This document shows, piece by piece, positions 51,366 through 60,133 of a DNA stretch of 64,000 bases (the stretch's first letter is position 1; every line of letters starts with the position of its first letter). This stretch comes from Streptomyces sp. WZ.A104 (GTDB taxonomy: Bacteria > Actinomycetota > Actinomycetes > Streptomycetales > Streptomycetaceae). Under the pieces are notes generated by a model. The model made no database searches. It worked only from the letters and a program-made list of their open reading frames with translations, and was not told where the DNA came from. Where the stretch lies: assembly GCF_002382885.1 (NCBI RefSeq), contig NZ_NWVL01000012.1, forward strand, positions 1 to 64,000, written 5' to 3'. The position numbers were made by a program, and so were the translations under genes.

Positions 51366-51863
51366 TTACGGGGTGGGGTAGGGGCGTGCGCGAGGCTTGC
51401 GAATCTGAATGTCGTAGATCGACTCGTAGCGCCAGACGCCTGTGGGGAGATCCGCGTACTGAACGACACCGGTCGCGGTGGCCCAGTCCGGCGCCCGCCG
51501 GGGCGCGGAGTTCATGTCCACGCGGGTGATGTGGCCCAGTCCGGGGAAGACCTGTTGCTTGAGCCAGGCGTCGCGCAAGACGACGCGCACCGCTTCGGAG
51601 AGGATCGCCGCGTCCTGGTCCCCATCCGGGTCGGCGGCGAATGCGTGTATGGCGACGCGGGCCGAATCAGTGAACCGCGTGTCTCCGCCCCACGCCCCGA
51701 AGGAGGGATCGCGGCGGACGAGGACGAGCGGGAAGTCCTGGCGGAGATCGATGAGGCTCTTCACGGCGACGCCGGGCAGGCCCTTGCGGAGCACGGCCAG
51801 GAGTAGATCCTCGACCGGGCTCAGCTCCGCCAGGGCCTTGACGTGGTCGGGCAGGCCGGCCAT
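51366..51863 (-). CDS. Tail terminator-like protein
   Basis: This 165-residue protein begins MAGLPDHVKALAELSPVEDL. The central DFPLVLVRRDPSFGAWGGDT and RVAIHAFAADPDGDQDAAIL pattern is common to siphovirus tail terminators. It lies between the DUF5403-like gene and the major tail protein gene, as expected. ATG overlaps the upstream stop (TGATG). Confidence 0.7.
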   Translation of the reverse strand: MAGLPDHVKALAELSPVEDLLLAVLRKGLPGVAVKSLIDLRQDFPLVLVRRDPSFGAWGGDTRFTDSARVAIHAFAADPDGDQDAAILSEAVRVVLRDAWLKQQVFPGLGHITRVDMNSAPRRAPDWATATGVVQYADLPTGVWRYESIYDIQIRKPRARPYPTP

Positions 51864-52231
51864 CAGTCGAGCTTCACCTTGCCCTTCCGCTTCTTGGGCA
51901 GTCCGGCGGCTCTGGCGAGGATGAACAGGCCGTCCATGGCGGGAACTTCGACCTCGAACTCGTTGCCGTGGCGGTCAGTGCGGGTGGTGGTGTAGGCGTC
52001 GCGCCCGTATTCGATGCTGAGCGCCGCCTTCTGCCCTCGGTCGTCGGAGAGGACCACGTACCGGTCGATGCGCCCGGCCTCGATGTCGATCTCCGCGTCG
52101 CCTTCGGCGCGGTGCTGCACGAGCAGCTCTTCGGCCCGCGCTGCGACCTCGAAGGCGATCTCGTCGAGCGCGAGGGCTACGTCCTTGTGCCGGGCGATGA
52201 TCTCGGGCGTGCGTGCGTATATGTGAGCCAT
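51863..52231 (-). CDS. Neck protein, DUF5403/HK97 gp10-like
   Basis: This 122-residue protein begins MAHIYARTPEIIARHKDVAL. It has an alternating helix (VAARAEELLVQHRAEGDAEI) and a C-terminal basic stretch (LPKKRKGKVKLD). Size and place fit the tail-completion proteins called DUF5403 in actinophages. Start and stop are coupled to the neighbours. Confidence 0.68.
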   Translation of the reverse strand: MAHIYARTPEIIARHKDVALALDEIAFEVAARAEELLVQHRAEGDAEIDIEAGRIDRYVVLSDDRGQKAALSIEYGRDAYTTTRTDRHGNEFEVEVPAMDGLFILARAAGLPKKRKGKVKLD

Positions 52232-52569
52232 CAGGGCCGCTCCCGGATGTCGAGGGACCAATGTCGGGTACGGCGGTCGCCGTGGTGGTAGGCGGGCGGG
52301 GAGACCACGTCCCACGTCGCGCCGTTGTACTCCACCCGCGACCACAGGGAGACGCCTTGAAGGTGGGCGTCCACGATCATGCGGGCGACGTTGATCTGCT
52401 GCTGGCCGGGCACTTCGGCGCGGGCCGAGCGCTGCGGGATGAATGCCGCCCGTACGTCGATCGGGCTGGTCGGGTCGGCGACGTGGACGGTGTTCCCGCG
52501 CTGGTCGACGACTTCGACGGTCTTCCACACGCGGGCCTTCTGGCCGCGCCTTCGCTGCACGCTCACCAC
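52231..52569 (-). CDS. Head-tail stopper-like protein
   Basis: This 112-residue beta-rich protein starts with GTG (VVSVQRRRGQKARVWKTVEV) and contains VRAAFIPQRSARAEVPGQQQ and VSLWSRVEYNGATWDVV. That is the usual look of head-closure stoppers. Its start overlaps the stop of the adaptor gene. Confidence 0.65.
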   Translation of the reverse strand: MVSVQRRRGQKARVWKTVEVVDQRGNTVHVADPTSPIDVRAAFIPQRSARAEVPGQQQINVARMIVDAHLQGVSLWSRVEYNGATWDVVSPPAYHHGDRRTRHWSLDIRERP

Positions 52570-53021
52570 GGGTCCTCGTCGTTCGCGAAGAGCGGGAAGG
52601 GGGCGCCGTCGTAGTCGACGGGCACCAGGCCCGCGCGTACGGGGCGTGTACGGGAGTCCCAGGCGGAGACGATCACGCTGGTCAGAGTCGGCCGGGTGCC
52701 GGCCAGTCCTTCGAGGAGCTTGATCTCCTCGCGGGTGAAGTAGACGCTGCCCGCGTCGCGGCCGTGCGCGTCGCCCCAGGCCAGCGTCTCGTCACCGGCC
52801 CTGCTCTGCGTGTAGCCGTTCGGATTGCGCATGTAGCGACCCGCGGCCTTGAGGACGAGGGTGCGCACCAGGCGGGGCGGATTGGCCTCGGGCCAGTCGC
52901 GGCCGTAGACGGCCGCCAGGTCGGAGGCGTCCTCCAGGGCCCCTGCTGCGATGCGCAGTTCATCGTTGTCGAGGTCCCAGTCGAGGCGGTCCTTCAGCTC
53001 GTCGAGGGTGGCGTACGCCAA
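52563..53021 (-). CDS. Head-tail connector (adaptor) protein
   Basis: This 152-residue helical protein begins MAYATLDELKDRLDWDLDND and has PRLVRTLVLKAAGRYMRNPN and AGSVYFTREEIKLLEGLAG. These are typical of actinophage gp6-like connectors. TTG at 53021 was chosen since a very strong AAAGGAGGT lies exactly 6 bases upstream. The frame extends to a GTG at 53048, but that start would overlap the ribosome site. Confidence 0.75.
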   Translation of the reverse strand: MAYATLDELKDRLDWDLDNDELRIAAGALEDASDLAAVYGRDWPEANPPRLVRTLVLKAAGRYMRNPNGYTQSRAGDETLAWGDAHGRDAGSVYFTREEIKLLEGLAGTRPTLTSVIVSAWDSRTRPVRAGLVPVDYDGAPFPLFANDEDPW

Positions 53022-53048
53022 CCGCCGACCTCCTTTCACGCGGGCCAC

Positions 53049-53090
53049 CGGGCCGCGCCTACCAGCTCAATGCCGAATAGGCGCGGCCCG
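53049..53090 (-). terminator. Strong hairpin after the major capsid gene
   Basis: A perfect 13-bp stem cgggccgcgccta / taggcgcggcccg has a 16-base loop, 17 bases after the capsid stop. It is a likely partial terminator or RNA-stability element. Confidence 0.7.
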
Positions 53091-53106
53091 CTGGCATCAA
53101 GGTGGA

Positions 53107-54189
53107 TCAGGCGTTGGCCGGGTCGGTCTCAGCCACTCGGCCGGTCGGGGTCCACACCTTCGCGTCGCTCACGCCCGTGATCTGGGCCAGCTCCGAGGCG
53201 GCCTCCGGGTAGTCCGAGGCGCCGTCGAGAGTGAGCTTGATACCTCGTACGAAGTGCTGCTGGGTGGAGACGACTTCCTTCTCGTTTGCCTCGTCCCATC
53301 CGACCAGCACGTCTTCCACGGAGCGGAAGCCCTGGTAGCAGTTGACGATGCTGCGGTCCTGGAAGTATTCGCTGTCGTAGTCGCGCAGCCAGCGCAAGGC
53401 CAGGCCCTCGAAACTCGTGGTCGCGCCGAACGGAACGCTCTGCGGCACGCTCGGTGCCGCGCTGGCGAAGATGAAGCCGGACTGCGCGAAGGCGTACGCC
53501 GCATCGGACGGGATGGTCTGGTCCACGATGAACCGGAACCCGTACCGGTTGCCGAGGGTCGCGTTCACGAGCGCGGACTCGGCCTGGGAGTCGCCGACGT
53601 TCGAGGCCAGGTTCAGGTCCGGGTCGGAGAGCAGTACGGTCTCGAAGTCGGAGCCGACCACCATGTACCGGTTGCCCTCAGGCACGTTGAACTTGTTGAG
53701 TACGCGCCGGGCCTCGATGATGGCCTTGCGCATGGCCTGTTCGGTGTTGCCGATCGTGACCGCGTACGGCTGGTCAACCAGGGTCTTGACGGCCCGGCGG
53801 GCGAGGCCACGGGCCACGGCCTTGACCTGTGGGCGCAGGAGCTTGGACCACTGGGTGATGTCGAAGTCGTTCTGCTCGTCCGTCAGCTTGACGCCGTTGT
53901 AGACGTTGCCGCCGAAGGTGACGGGGATCGTCCGCTCGGCGTACTCGTCGAACACGACGCGCTGACGGGTGCCAGGCGTGGAGCTGCCGGCCGAGCCGGA
54001 GCGCCACTCGTAGTCATGGAACGGGAGAACGCCTTCGACCTTGACGTTGATCGTGTCGTTCTTGGCGCCCTTGAAGCGGTCGACGCCTTCCTTGGTGAAC
54101 AGGTTCGGGACGAGGAGTTCCTGCTCCAGCATCCCGATGGCGGTGGCGATCAGCTTCTCCGGCTTGATTACCTGATGTTCGGCTGTCAC
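53107..54189 (-). CDS. Major capsid protein, P22-coat-like HK97 fold
   Basis: This 360-residue capsid protein begins MTAEHQVIKPEKLIATAIGM and has YAERTIPVTFGGNVYNGVKL, LARRAVKTLVDQPYAVTIGN and RYMVVGSDFETVLLSDPDLN. It fits the P22 gp5-type coat family of actinophages. GTG at 54189 has a strong GGAGG 4 bases upstream. The gene is preceded and followed by hairpins, consistent with separate control of the most abundant product. Confidence 0.85.
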   Translation of the reverse strand: MTAEHQVIKPEKLIATAIGMLEQELLVPNLFTKEGVDRFKGAKNDTINVKVEGVLPFHDYEWRSGSAGSSTPGTRQRVVFDEYAERTIPVTFGGNVYNGVKLTDEQNDFDITQWSKLLRPQVKAVARGLARRAVKTLVDQPYAVTIGNTEQAMRKAIIEARRVLNKFNVPEGNRYMVVGSDFETVLLSDPDLNLASNVGDSQAESALVNATLGNRYGFRFIVDQTIPSDAAYAFAQSGFIFASAAPSVPQSVPFGATTSFEGLALRWLRDYDSEYFQDRSIVNCYQGFRSVEDVLVGWDEANEKEVVSTQQHFVRGIKLTLDGASDYPEAASELAQITGVSDAKVWTPTGRVAETDPANA

Positions 54190-54208
54190 TAAGCCTCCTG
54201 GGGGCATG

Positions 54209-54232
54209 AAAAAAGCCCCCGGCGACCGGAGG
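54209..54232 (-). terminator. Terminator-like hairpin with T-run before the major capsid gene
   Basis: On the minus strand the stem CCTCCGG / CCGGGGG (one G-T pair) is followed by C and TTTTTT. This is a textbook intrinsic terminator inside the late operon, between scaffold and capsid genes. Confidence 0.75.
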
Positions 54233-54255
54233 CGTGGCTAATGGGTGGGGCAGGT

Positions 54256-54753
54256 TCAGCGGGTGGTGAGCCGGGCGAGCTTGCGCGGGTCCAGCTCCCC
54301 GTCGTCCCCGTCGTTCGGGTCGAGGCCGCCGCTGAGGCTTTCCGGGGGAGCCAGGCGCAGGAGAGCACTCAGGGCCTTGGCGTCGGCTTCCAGCTCGTCC
54401 ACGGACTCACCCCGCAGCCGGTTGGTCAGCTCGTCGGGGAGGCCGTGCTTACGGGCGACCGCTGACACGCGCAGCTCGCGCTCCAGTTCGGTGTTCTTCG
54501 CTCGGACCTCGGCGAGTGCGGCCTCCACCTCCTCCGGAGTCTTGGCCTGACCGAGCTTGGTCTCGGCGTCGCGCAGGCGGGTCCGGTAGGAGGCGGCCTC
54601 GCCGCGGACCTTGGTCAGCTCTTTGCGGGCCCACTCCGGAAGCTCGTCCTCCGAAGGGTCCTGCGGTGCTGCCGACTGCGGCTCACCCTGCGGCGGCTCG
54701 CTCTCGCCGGGCTTCGCGCTGTCGTCCTCGGGGGTGGGGGTCTGCTGGGTCAC
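54256..54753 (-). CDS. Capsid scaffolding protein
   Basis: This 165-residue, highly acidic protein has an Asp/Glu/Pro/Ser-rich front (PEDDSAKPGESEPPQGEPQS), a central coiled coil (WARKELTKVRGEAASYRTRL ... EVRAKNTELERELRVSAVAR) and an acidic end. GTG at 54753 is 7 bases from GGAGG; the GTG at 54759 that overlaps the preceding stop is too close. It lies directly before the capsid gene, as scaffolds do. Confidence 0.82.
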   Translation of the reverse strand: MTQQTPTPEDDSAKPGESEPPQGEPQSAAPQDPSEDELPEWARKELTKVRGEAASYRTRLRDAETKLGQAKTPEEVEAALAEVRAKNTELERELRVSAVARKHGLPDELTNRLRGESVDELEADAKALSALLRLAPPESLSGGLDPNDGDDGELDPRKLARLTTR

Positions 54754-54755
54754 GG

Positions 54756-55892
54756 TCACGCCTCCTGGGTCGTGGTCGCGGCACGCCGCGCCTCCAGGGC
54801 AGCGGCCTTGTGCCTCTCGCGTTGCTTCTGGCGGATGAACCGCCGCCAGACGGTCACGGCTGCCTTGCCGGTGTGGCCCTTGGTGACCTTGGGCCACAGG
54901 GCCTCGTACTCGCGGTTCAGGGCGAAGAGTTCTGAAGAGCCGTACTGCTGGCGGGAGAAGACCGGCTCCGCGTAGCAGTGACACCGGTCGTGGTAGAGGT
55001 CCCCGTCCCTGAAGGTCGCCGACGCCTCGCTCTTGTAGGACACGCCCCGGCTGATCAGCATGGCGCACCAGCCGCACGGAGTGCCGGTGCGGGAAAGCCG
55101 TACGTACCCCAAGGCCCGACGGTCCCGCTGCATGTGGTTCCAGGTGGTCGACCGGCCGCCGTTCATGGCGACTCGGGATGCCGCTGCGGCCTGCTGAGCC
55201 CCGGCTTGCCGGTGGGCTTCGCCGCGTTGCCGGTCGGCGTCCTTTGCGGTCTGCTCGTCGTCGACCTGGGCCAGTCGACGGTCGAGGTTCCGGGTGCCGA
55301 GTGCGTCAAGGACGGTGCGAAGTTCCTCCTCCGCCTCCCGCTCGATCCGCTCCTCGTCCTCCCTGAGTCCGTCGAGCTCCTCGACGAGGATGTGCTCCCA
55401 GTCCTCTGCGTCGTCATCGAGTTCCAGGCCGTCGTCATCGGGCGCGTCCTGGCCGTCCTCCTCTGCTGGCGCCGACGTGTCGAGGGGAGCGGGCGAGGCT
55501 TCCCCGGACTCGCCGGTCGCGGCCTCGCCCGCAGGCTCGGAGGCCGGGGGCTGGTAGGTGCCGGCCAGGGCGGTGAACTCGCGGCGCAGGTCGCCGAGCG
55601 TCACATGCGTCGGCTCGGGGTGGTACGGGTCCGCCACCGTCGTGCGGGTCTGGAGCGCTCGGGCGAGCCGGTAGTAGGCCCGCGCGAGATCCCGCGACAT
55701 GCGCCGACGGGACATCACCAGCGTGATAGCCCTACGTAGCCATCCGATTGCAGTAGGGCCCTGCAGGGCGATGGGAACCTCCGCCCACAGGTCCAGGGCC
55801 TCAGCTGTGGTCGCCGCGCCGACCTGCGCCAGCGCGAGGTGGAAGGCGACTGATGCCCGCTCAGCCTCCGCCTGCCGCGCTGTGCTCGTCAC
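54756..55892 (-). CDS. Minor capsid/MuF-like head morphogenesis protein
   Basis: This 378-residue protein has a helical N-terminus (HLALAQVGAATTAEALDLWA) and a long acidic middle (DAPDDDGLELDDDAEDWEHI). Its C-terminal Cys/His-containing region (TGTPCGWCAMLISRGVSYKS, YHDRCHCYAEPVF) matches the MuF-like minor head proteins that follow portal genes. The front resembles short actinophage capsid-maturation proteins. It overlaps the portal gene by 4 bases. Confidence 0.72.
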   Translation of the reverse strand: MTSTARQAEAERASVAFHLALAQVGAATTAEALDLWAEVPIALQGPTAIGWLRRAITLVMSRRRMSRDLARAYYRLARALQTRTTVADPYHPEPTHVTLGDLRREFTALAGTYQPPASEPAGEAATGESGEASPAPLDTSAPAEEDGQDAPDDDGLELDDDAEDWEHILVEELDGLREDEERIEREAEEELRTVLDALGTRNLDRRLAQVDDEQTAKDADRQRGEAHRQAGAQQAAAASRVAMNGGRSTTWNHMQRDRRALGYVRLSRTGTPCGWCAMLISRGVSYKSEASATFRDGDLYHDRCHCYAEPVFSRQQYGSSELFALNREYEALWPKVTKGHTGKAAVTVWRRFIRQKQRERHKAAALEARRAATTTQEA

Positions 55893-57304
55893 GCCGCTTC
55901 CGGGACACTGCGGTCAGCGGTCGCCCGAGTCAGCGCCGTCGAGAGCTGCGCCACGGAGTCGTCGTCCTCGCGCATCTGCTCCCAGTCCTCAAGTTCGGTC
56001 TGGGTGACACCGGGGACGCGGCGCCAGAGCCCTCGCTCGGGGATGCCGAGCTGCTCGCGGAGCTTTCCGAGAGCGTCGGCGGCGTGAGCCAGGGAACGGG
56101 ACTCCATGTCGCGCCAGACGACTTCGCCGCGGAAGTCGTCGGCGGACGAGGCATTGCCGGCCAGCTCGGCGGCCAGACGGAAGACCCTTTCCCAGGACTC
56201 GCCGAAGCTGGTCCGGAACTCCGCGATCATGCGACTCAGAGACACCTCGGCGGCCTGGAGGGCCTCGGCTGAGAGGTTGGCGATCTGCCCCAGCATCGCG
56301 TGCGGAGGCACCTGTGCGATAGCGCTCAGGTGTCGGACGGACATGTCGATCGACTCGATGAATCCGGCGAGCGGAGTTTCGTCGAGAGATCCGAATCGAA
56401 CATCCGGATCTTCGGCAAACAAAAACCTGCGGGAATTGTGGTTGATCTGAAGGGGGATCGGATTGCCCAGTTCATCGAGAACGGGCTCACCAGTCTCAGA
56501 GTCGCGCTGGACCGGCGGAGCCATTCCGCTGACCGTCCGCACCTTCGTGCTGCCGTAGGTCTGGGCCAGGAGCAAGTCGAATACGGTCTGATTGATGCGG
56601 TCTTGAAGCGCGATCATCGGCTCGATGACGCCCAGCGTGCGACCTTCCAGGTCGACGCTCGCGGCGAAGCGGGTCACGGGGCATTCCTGCGCGCCGTGAA
56701 GAACGCTGCCGCGGACACGGACCGACTTCTCGTCGCTCAGGGACAGGAAGGAGACCTTGTACTCACGTCGGGTATCCCACAGCCGGGCGCGGCCCGGCTG
56801 CTCGTCCTTCGGCCATGCGGTGACGGTCAGCGCCGCCGCAGGGGTGTCGTCGTTGGCCGGGTCCTCATAGAGCGCAGCCGTCTTCAGTGCGGAAAGGCCC
56901 TTGGTGACGATGGCGCCGGACCGGCCCTTCTCGGTCACCGTGAAGGCGTGCCCGAAGGCCAGAGCGCCTCGGTAGACGGCGGCCTGACGTGCGTCGAGGC
57001 GGCTGCGCTGCCAGTGCTCCCACTCGGGCGTGGCACTGTCTGGCTGTGAGGCTGCCGTGGCATCGGCACCGGCGCGGTAGCCATCAACGTAGAGAGCCTG
57101 CGCCGGAGTTCCCACCAGCAGGGGCATCCAGTTCGACACGGCCCTCTTGGCGAGGAGCCGGTACTCGTCGTCAGCCATCGGGGGCATGTACGGGTCTGCG
57201 TGCCGGCCGTGCAGGTAGGCGTCGATCTGCGCCAGCCGTCCACCGTCGCGATGGAGGATTGCGAGGAGCTGCTGCGCAAGCGTCAGCGGGCCAAGGGAGG
57301 CCAT
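55889..57304 (-). CDS. Portal protein (SPP1 Gp6-like)
   Basis: This 471-residue portal forms the dodecameric DNA gate. Family features are RLAQIDAYLHGRHADPYMPP and MADDEYRLLAKRAVSNWMPL at the N-terminus, then VIEPMIALQDRINQTVFDLL. The crown/barrel region includes PHAMLGQIANLSAEALQAAE. The start at 57304 is ATG. It is downstream of the large terminase gene by 36 bases. Confidence 0.87.
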   Translation of the reverse strand: MASLGPLTLAQQLLAILHRDGGRLAQIDAYLHGRHADPYMPPMADDEYRLLAKRAVSNWMPLLVGTPAQALYVDGYRAGADATAASQPDSATPEWEHWQRSRLDARQAAVYRGALAFGHAFTVTEKGRSGAIVTKGLSALKTAALYEDPANDDTPAAALTVTAWPKDEQPGRARLWDTRREYKVSFLSLSDEKSVRVRGSVLHGAQECPVTRFAASVDLEGRTLGVIEPMIALQDRINQTVFDLLLAQTYGSTKVRTVSGMAPPVQRDSETGEPVLDELGNPIPLQINHNSRRFLFAEDPDVRFGSLDETPLAGFIESIDMSVRHLSAIAQVPPHAMLGQIANLSAEALQAAEVSLSRMIAEFRTSFGESWERVFRLAAELAGNASSADDFRGEVVWRDMESRSLAHAADALGKLREQLGIPERGLWRRVPGVTQTELEDWEQMREDDDSVAQLSTALTRATADRSVPEAA

Positions 57305-57340
57305 GGGTCACCGCCCTTCGTGCACGGTTTAGCGGGTGAA

Positions 57341-58987
57341 TCACAGGAAGTAGCCACGGCCAGTCCGCTTGCGGACCTTCCGGCCACGAGCGCGGAGATC
57401 GAAAAGGGCCTCGTGAGCCAACATCAACGCTGCGTATGCATCGACCTTCTTCGGACTCTCGCGGCTTTCCTTGCCGAATGAGACGCCGAAATTGTTCACG
57501 CGGCGTCGTGCATTGAGTACGTGTCGGCGAAGTTTGCGGTCGCCGTCGTGGGAGACCTTTCGGTCGAAAATCGAGCGCATCAATCGCTCGTTCGCGCGCG
57601 TCGAAGCCTTCAGGCTGGTGCGCATGTCCCAGCCGATTGCGTCCTTGCCCGGAGCCTTGATGGCCAGGCCCTCGCCGTAGAGTTCGGCCCACTCGGAGAT
57701 GTAGCTCTCCCAGAGAGCCACGTCCGCGTACATGCCCTGCACGCTGAAGGTGCTGAACGCTTCGTGGACGGCGCTGTCGACTTGGTCGCGGGGGACCTCC
57801 CAGTCCTTCCCTGCGGGGCCGTCCGGCTTCTCCCAGAGCCCGAGGGTGAAAGCGCACATGTCGCTCACGCGGAGGGCCATCAGGCATGTGGAGTCGTCGC
57901 GGAGACCACCATCGAACCCGAGGGTGATCGCGTCGCCGGGCTGAAGGGTCTTGCTGTCGTCGCGAAGCACATCCCACTCGGCCGGGCCGAACAGCGCGTC
58001 TTCGGACGCCACGATCTGGTTCAGCCACATCCGCCGCGAGCGGCTCGGCGCAATGGTCGTGTCGAGGATGGACTGAAGAATCGTTTCGACTCGCAGCCAC
58101 ACCGCGTCGCCGCGGATCTTCGGCAGCACGATCCTGATCGCCTCGGGCGTCAGGGGAGTTGCCGGGTGTGCCTCGATGCTGTCGTAGAGGAAACCCACAT
58201 CGGCGGCGCGGCCTTCGAGGATCTTCTCGTACGCCTCGCGCATCTTCTCGGCGACCGAGTCTTCGCCGGGGAGGTACGCGTTCGTGATCGCCAGGTAGCG
58301 CGAGTCCTTCTTCGTCGCGTTGCCGTCGATCGTCTCGTACATCCGGTCGCCGGAGTTGCCCGTGACCCAGTGGTGCGTTTCGTTGAGCACCGTGAAGGTC
58401 ACGCGCCCGCCTTCGAGGGCGCGGAAGGACGAGGTGACCGCTTCGAGTCTCTGCCGGCCGCCGTGCGCGCGGATCAACTCGGCCCCGGCCTTGATGCCGT
58501 ACGTCTCGATCATCTTGTCCGAGATCAGGGATGGCATCAGGGTCATGGTGTTGCGGGTCTGGTCCCGACTGACGGCCGCCACCTGCACCCACGCCTGCGG
58601 ATGGGGGACGCCGACCGGTTGACCATCCGGGCCCCAGTGCGAGAAGCGACTCGGGCCGACGAACTCGACGAGCGAGATCACGGCCAGCAGGGGGTCCTTG
58701 CCCCAGCCCTTGAGGCGCTGCAAGACGCCCTTGCGGTGTGTGAACCGGCCGTTCTCGTCCACCGCGTACCAGTGGAGGAGGAAGCGAAGCTGCTCGCGCG
58801 TGAAGCGCCAGGGGCCGCCGTCCTCGGCCTTCAGATACTCCGCGCACCACCCGGCGATCTGCCATCCGAGCGTGCGCGTCGGCAACGACCAGGAGCCGTC
58901 CGGCTCGCGCCTCCACGTAGGCCCGAGGAACGTAGGCTCAAGTCTTTCGATGTCCTCGGCCGCGAGCGCGGGGGGAGCCTTCGGCAT
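57341..58987 (-). CDS. Terminase large subunit
   Basis: This 548-residue packaging motor begins MPKAPPALAAEDIERLEPTF. The Walker A region is LQRLKGWGKDPLLAVISLVE, in which Asp replaces the usual Ser/Thr after GK, an oddity. The Walker B/catalytic Glu is in VTFTVLNETHHW. The C-terminal RNase H-like nuclease has GFDGGLRDDSTCLMALRV and a late KVDAYAALMLAHEA. ATG at 58987 has GGAGGTGA upstream; a GTG at 58996 lies inside that site. Confidence 0.9.
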   Translation of the reverse strand: MPKAPPALAAEDIERLEPTFLGPTWRREPDGSWSLPTRTLGWQIAGWCAEYLKAEDGGPWRFTREQLRFLLHWYAVDENGRFTHRKGVLQRLKGWGKDPLLAVISLVEFVGPSRFSHWGPDGQPVGVPHPQAWVQVAAVSRDQTRNTMTLMPSLISDKMIETYGIKAGAELIRAHGGRQRLEAVTSSFRALEGGRVTFTVLNETHHWVTGNSGDRMYETIDGNATKKDSRYLAITNAYLPGEDSVAEKMREAYEKILEGRAADVGFLYDSIEAHPATPLTPEAIRIVLPKIRGDAVWLRVETILQSILDTTIAPSRSRRMWLNQIVASEDALFGPAEWDVLRDDSKTLQPGDAITLGFDGGLRDDSTCLMALRVSDMCAFTLGLWEKPDGPAGKDWEVPRDQVDSAVHEAFSTFSVQGMYADVALWESYISEWAELYGEGLAIKAPGKDAIGWDMRTSLKASTRANERLMRSIFDRKVSHDGDRKLRRHVLNARRRVNNFGVSFGKESRESPKKVDAYAALMLAHEALFDLRARGRKVRKRTGRGYFL

Positions 58988-59004
58988 ACGGCTCACCTCC
59001 GGCG

Positions 59005-59433
59005 CTACTCGGCGAGTCCGAGATCCTTCTTGTAATCGGCGATGGCGAGCACGGCCGCCGACTGCTCCTCCGGCTCCGGCTCGTGCAGTTCGATGCGCAC
59101 GCGGCGCCGGTCGCCCTCGGCGACGAGGAGTCGCTCAAAGGCGGAGTAGATGGTCTGAAGCATCTGGCCGGACCTTTTTCCTGACTTCTTGTAATAGGAG
59201 AGGTCTTCGCACAGCGAGTAAGCGAAAGCCCAGTCGCTGTTCTGGTAGAAATCGACCTGCCCACTCGACTTGAGGGAATCCCAGAGGCGACGGGAAATCG
59301 GATGCCAGTCGCGGTCAGCGTTTGGGATTTTCACGTCACGCAGAACACCCTTGGTCACGGACTGGACTTCTCCGCCCTTGCGCTCTCGGGGGCGGGCGAG
59401 ATCTGCCTCGCGGCTCGGCACAGGGCCAGGCAT
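59005..59433 (-). CDS. Terminase small subunit
   Basis: This 142-residue protein begins MPGPVPSREADLARPRERKG. Helices follow: NADRDWHPISRRLWDSLKSS and WAFAYSLCEDLSYYKKSG. The C-terminal part, MLQTIYSAFERLLVAEGDRR, fits actinophage small terminases that recognise the packaging site. ATG at 59433 is 7 bases from GGAGGT. It lies just before the large subunit gene. Confidence 0.82.
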   Translation of the reverse strand: MPGPVPSREADLARPRERKGGEVQSVTKGVLRDVKIPNADRDWHPISRRLWDSLKSSGQVDFYQNSDWAFAYSLCEDLSYYKKSGKRSGQMLQTIYSAFERLLVAEGDRRRVRIELHEPEPEEQSAAVLAIADYKKDLGLAE

Positions 59434-59458
59434 CGCGTCCACCTCCGTTCAGGTTTGA

Positions 59459-59490
59459 GGCCCCGGAGACGGAGAGCGGTCTCGGGGGCC
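59459..59490 (-). terminator. Hairpin between HNH and small terminase genes
   Basis: The stem GGCCCCGGAGAC / GTCTCGGGGGCC has one G-G mismatch and an 8-base loop. Confidence 0.5.
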
Positions 59491-59532
59491 GGCGCGAGCT
59501 CAACAGGCATGCGGCCTGGAGCTCCAACGCGG

Positions 59533-59844
59533 TCACAGGAGGCCCGGGTGATCCTCGGTCCTGCGGAAGCGGCGCGCGTTCCGCCTGCGAACGGCGGCAC
59601 TGGCCACCGCGCCCTCGCGAGAGGACTTGACCCGGTGATGCCACCCGCAGAGCGATTGAAGGTTGGCTTCTCGATGGTCGTCACCGGGCTTGATGTGGTC
59701 CACGTCCGTGGCGATCTCAGGGCACCGCACGCCGTATTGGTTTCTGGCCGTGCATTGGTTTCTGTCCCGCCGAAGGACACGGGCGCGGATTTGTGGCCAG
59801 TTCGCTGGCAGGCGGTCTCTTCGACTTGAGCTTGACCAGCCCAT
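59533..59844 (-). CDS. HNH endonuclease
   Basis: This 103-residue HNH nuclease has the motif ATDVDHIKPGDDHREANLQS followed by LCGWHHRVKSSREG (D-H ... N ... H-H), and Cys in RNQCTARNQYGVRCPEI. Such proteins next to terminase genes are needed for packaging cleavage in cos-type phages. The basic C-terminus is AVRRRNARRFRR. It is the first gene of the late operon; the packaging site probably lies just upstream. Confidence 0.88.
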   Translation of the reverse strand: MGWSSSSRRDRLPANWPQIRARVLRRDRNQCTARNQYGVRCPEIATDVDHIKPGDDHREANLQSLCGWHHRVKSSREGAVASAAVRRRNARRFRRTEDHPGLL

Positions 59845-60133
59845 CGAACCCCCTTGAAATCTTGAAGAAGGGGGCTGATGGCAACGGCGGATAGGTCCTG
59901 TAGGTAGACCTAAGAGGCTTCGCCCGGTGGGCCCCGAAGGGGGCCCATTGAGAAAGTCATAATGCCAAGCGCGAAAGCCTTCTACTTGTATATACGGAGC
60001 CCGCAGGCGTTTCCGGAAAGACTCAACGGTGTGACGGTGGTCACGTCAGCCCGAAGGGTCGGCGAGGGCAAGCTAGCTTCAAGTCTTGCAAAGAGGTCAC
60101 ACTATGTCGTAGGTTCCGTGGCACCGTAAGCAA
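59845..60133. other. Gene-free region: probable packaging (cos) site and late promoter
   Basis: No gene fits the 356 bases between the divergent HNH and 60201 genes. This part holds hairpins TAGGTC/GACCTA (59892-59912) and TGGGCCCC/GGGGCCCA (59928-59947), and an AT-rich stretch ttctacttgtatatacgga near 59980. The divergent start of late and right-arm genes beside an HNH/terminase pair is where cos-type phages keep cos and the late promoter. The exact cut site is not visible. Confidence 0.45.

Noticed and set aside
54256..55077. Longer scaffold protein starting near 55077
   Set aside because: The extra N-terminal text is Arg/Pro-rich and lies inside the MuF-like gene; the GGAGG-preceded GTG at 54753 is clearly the start.
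57521..59035. 504-codon frame antisense to the large terminase
   Set aside because: Shadow frame without family features; terminase motifs on the other strand are clear.
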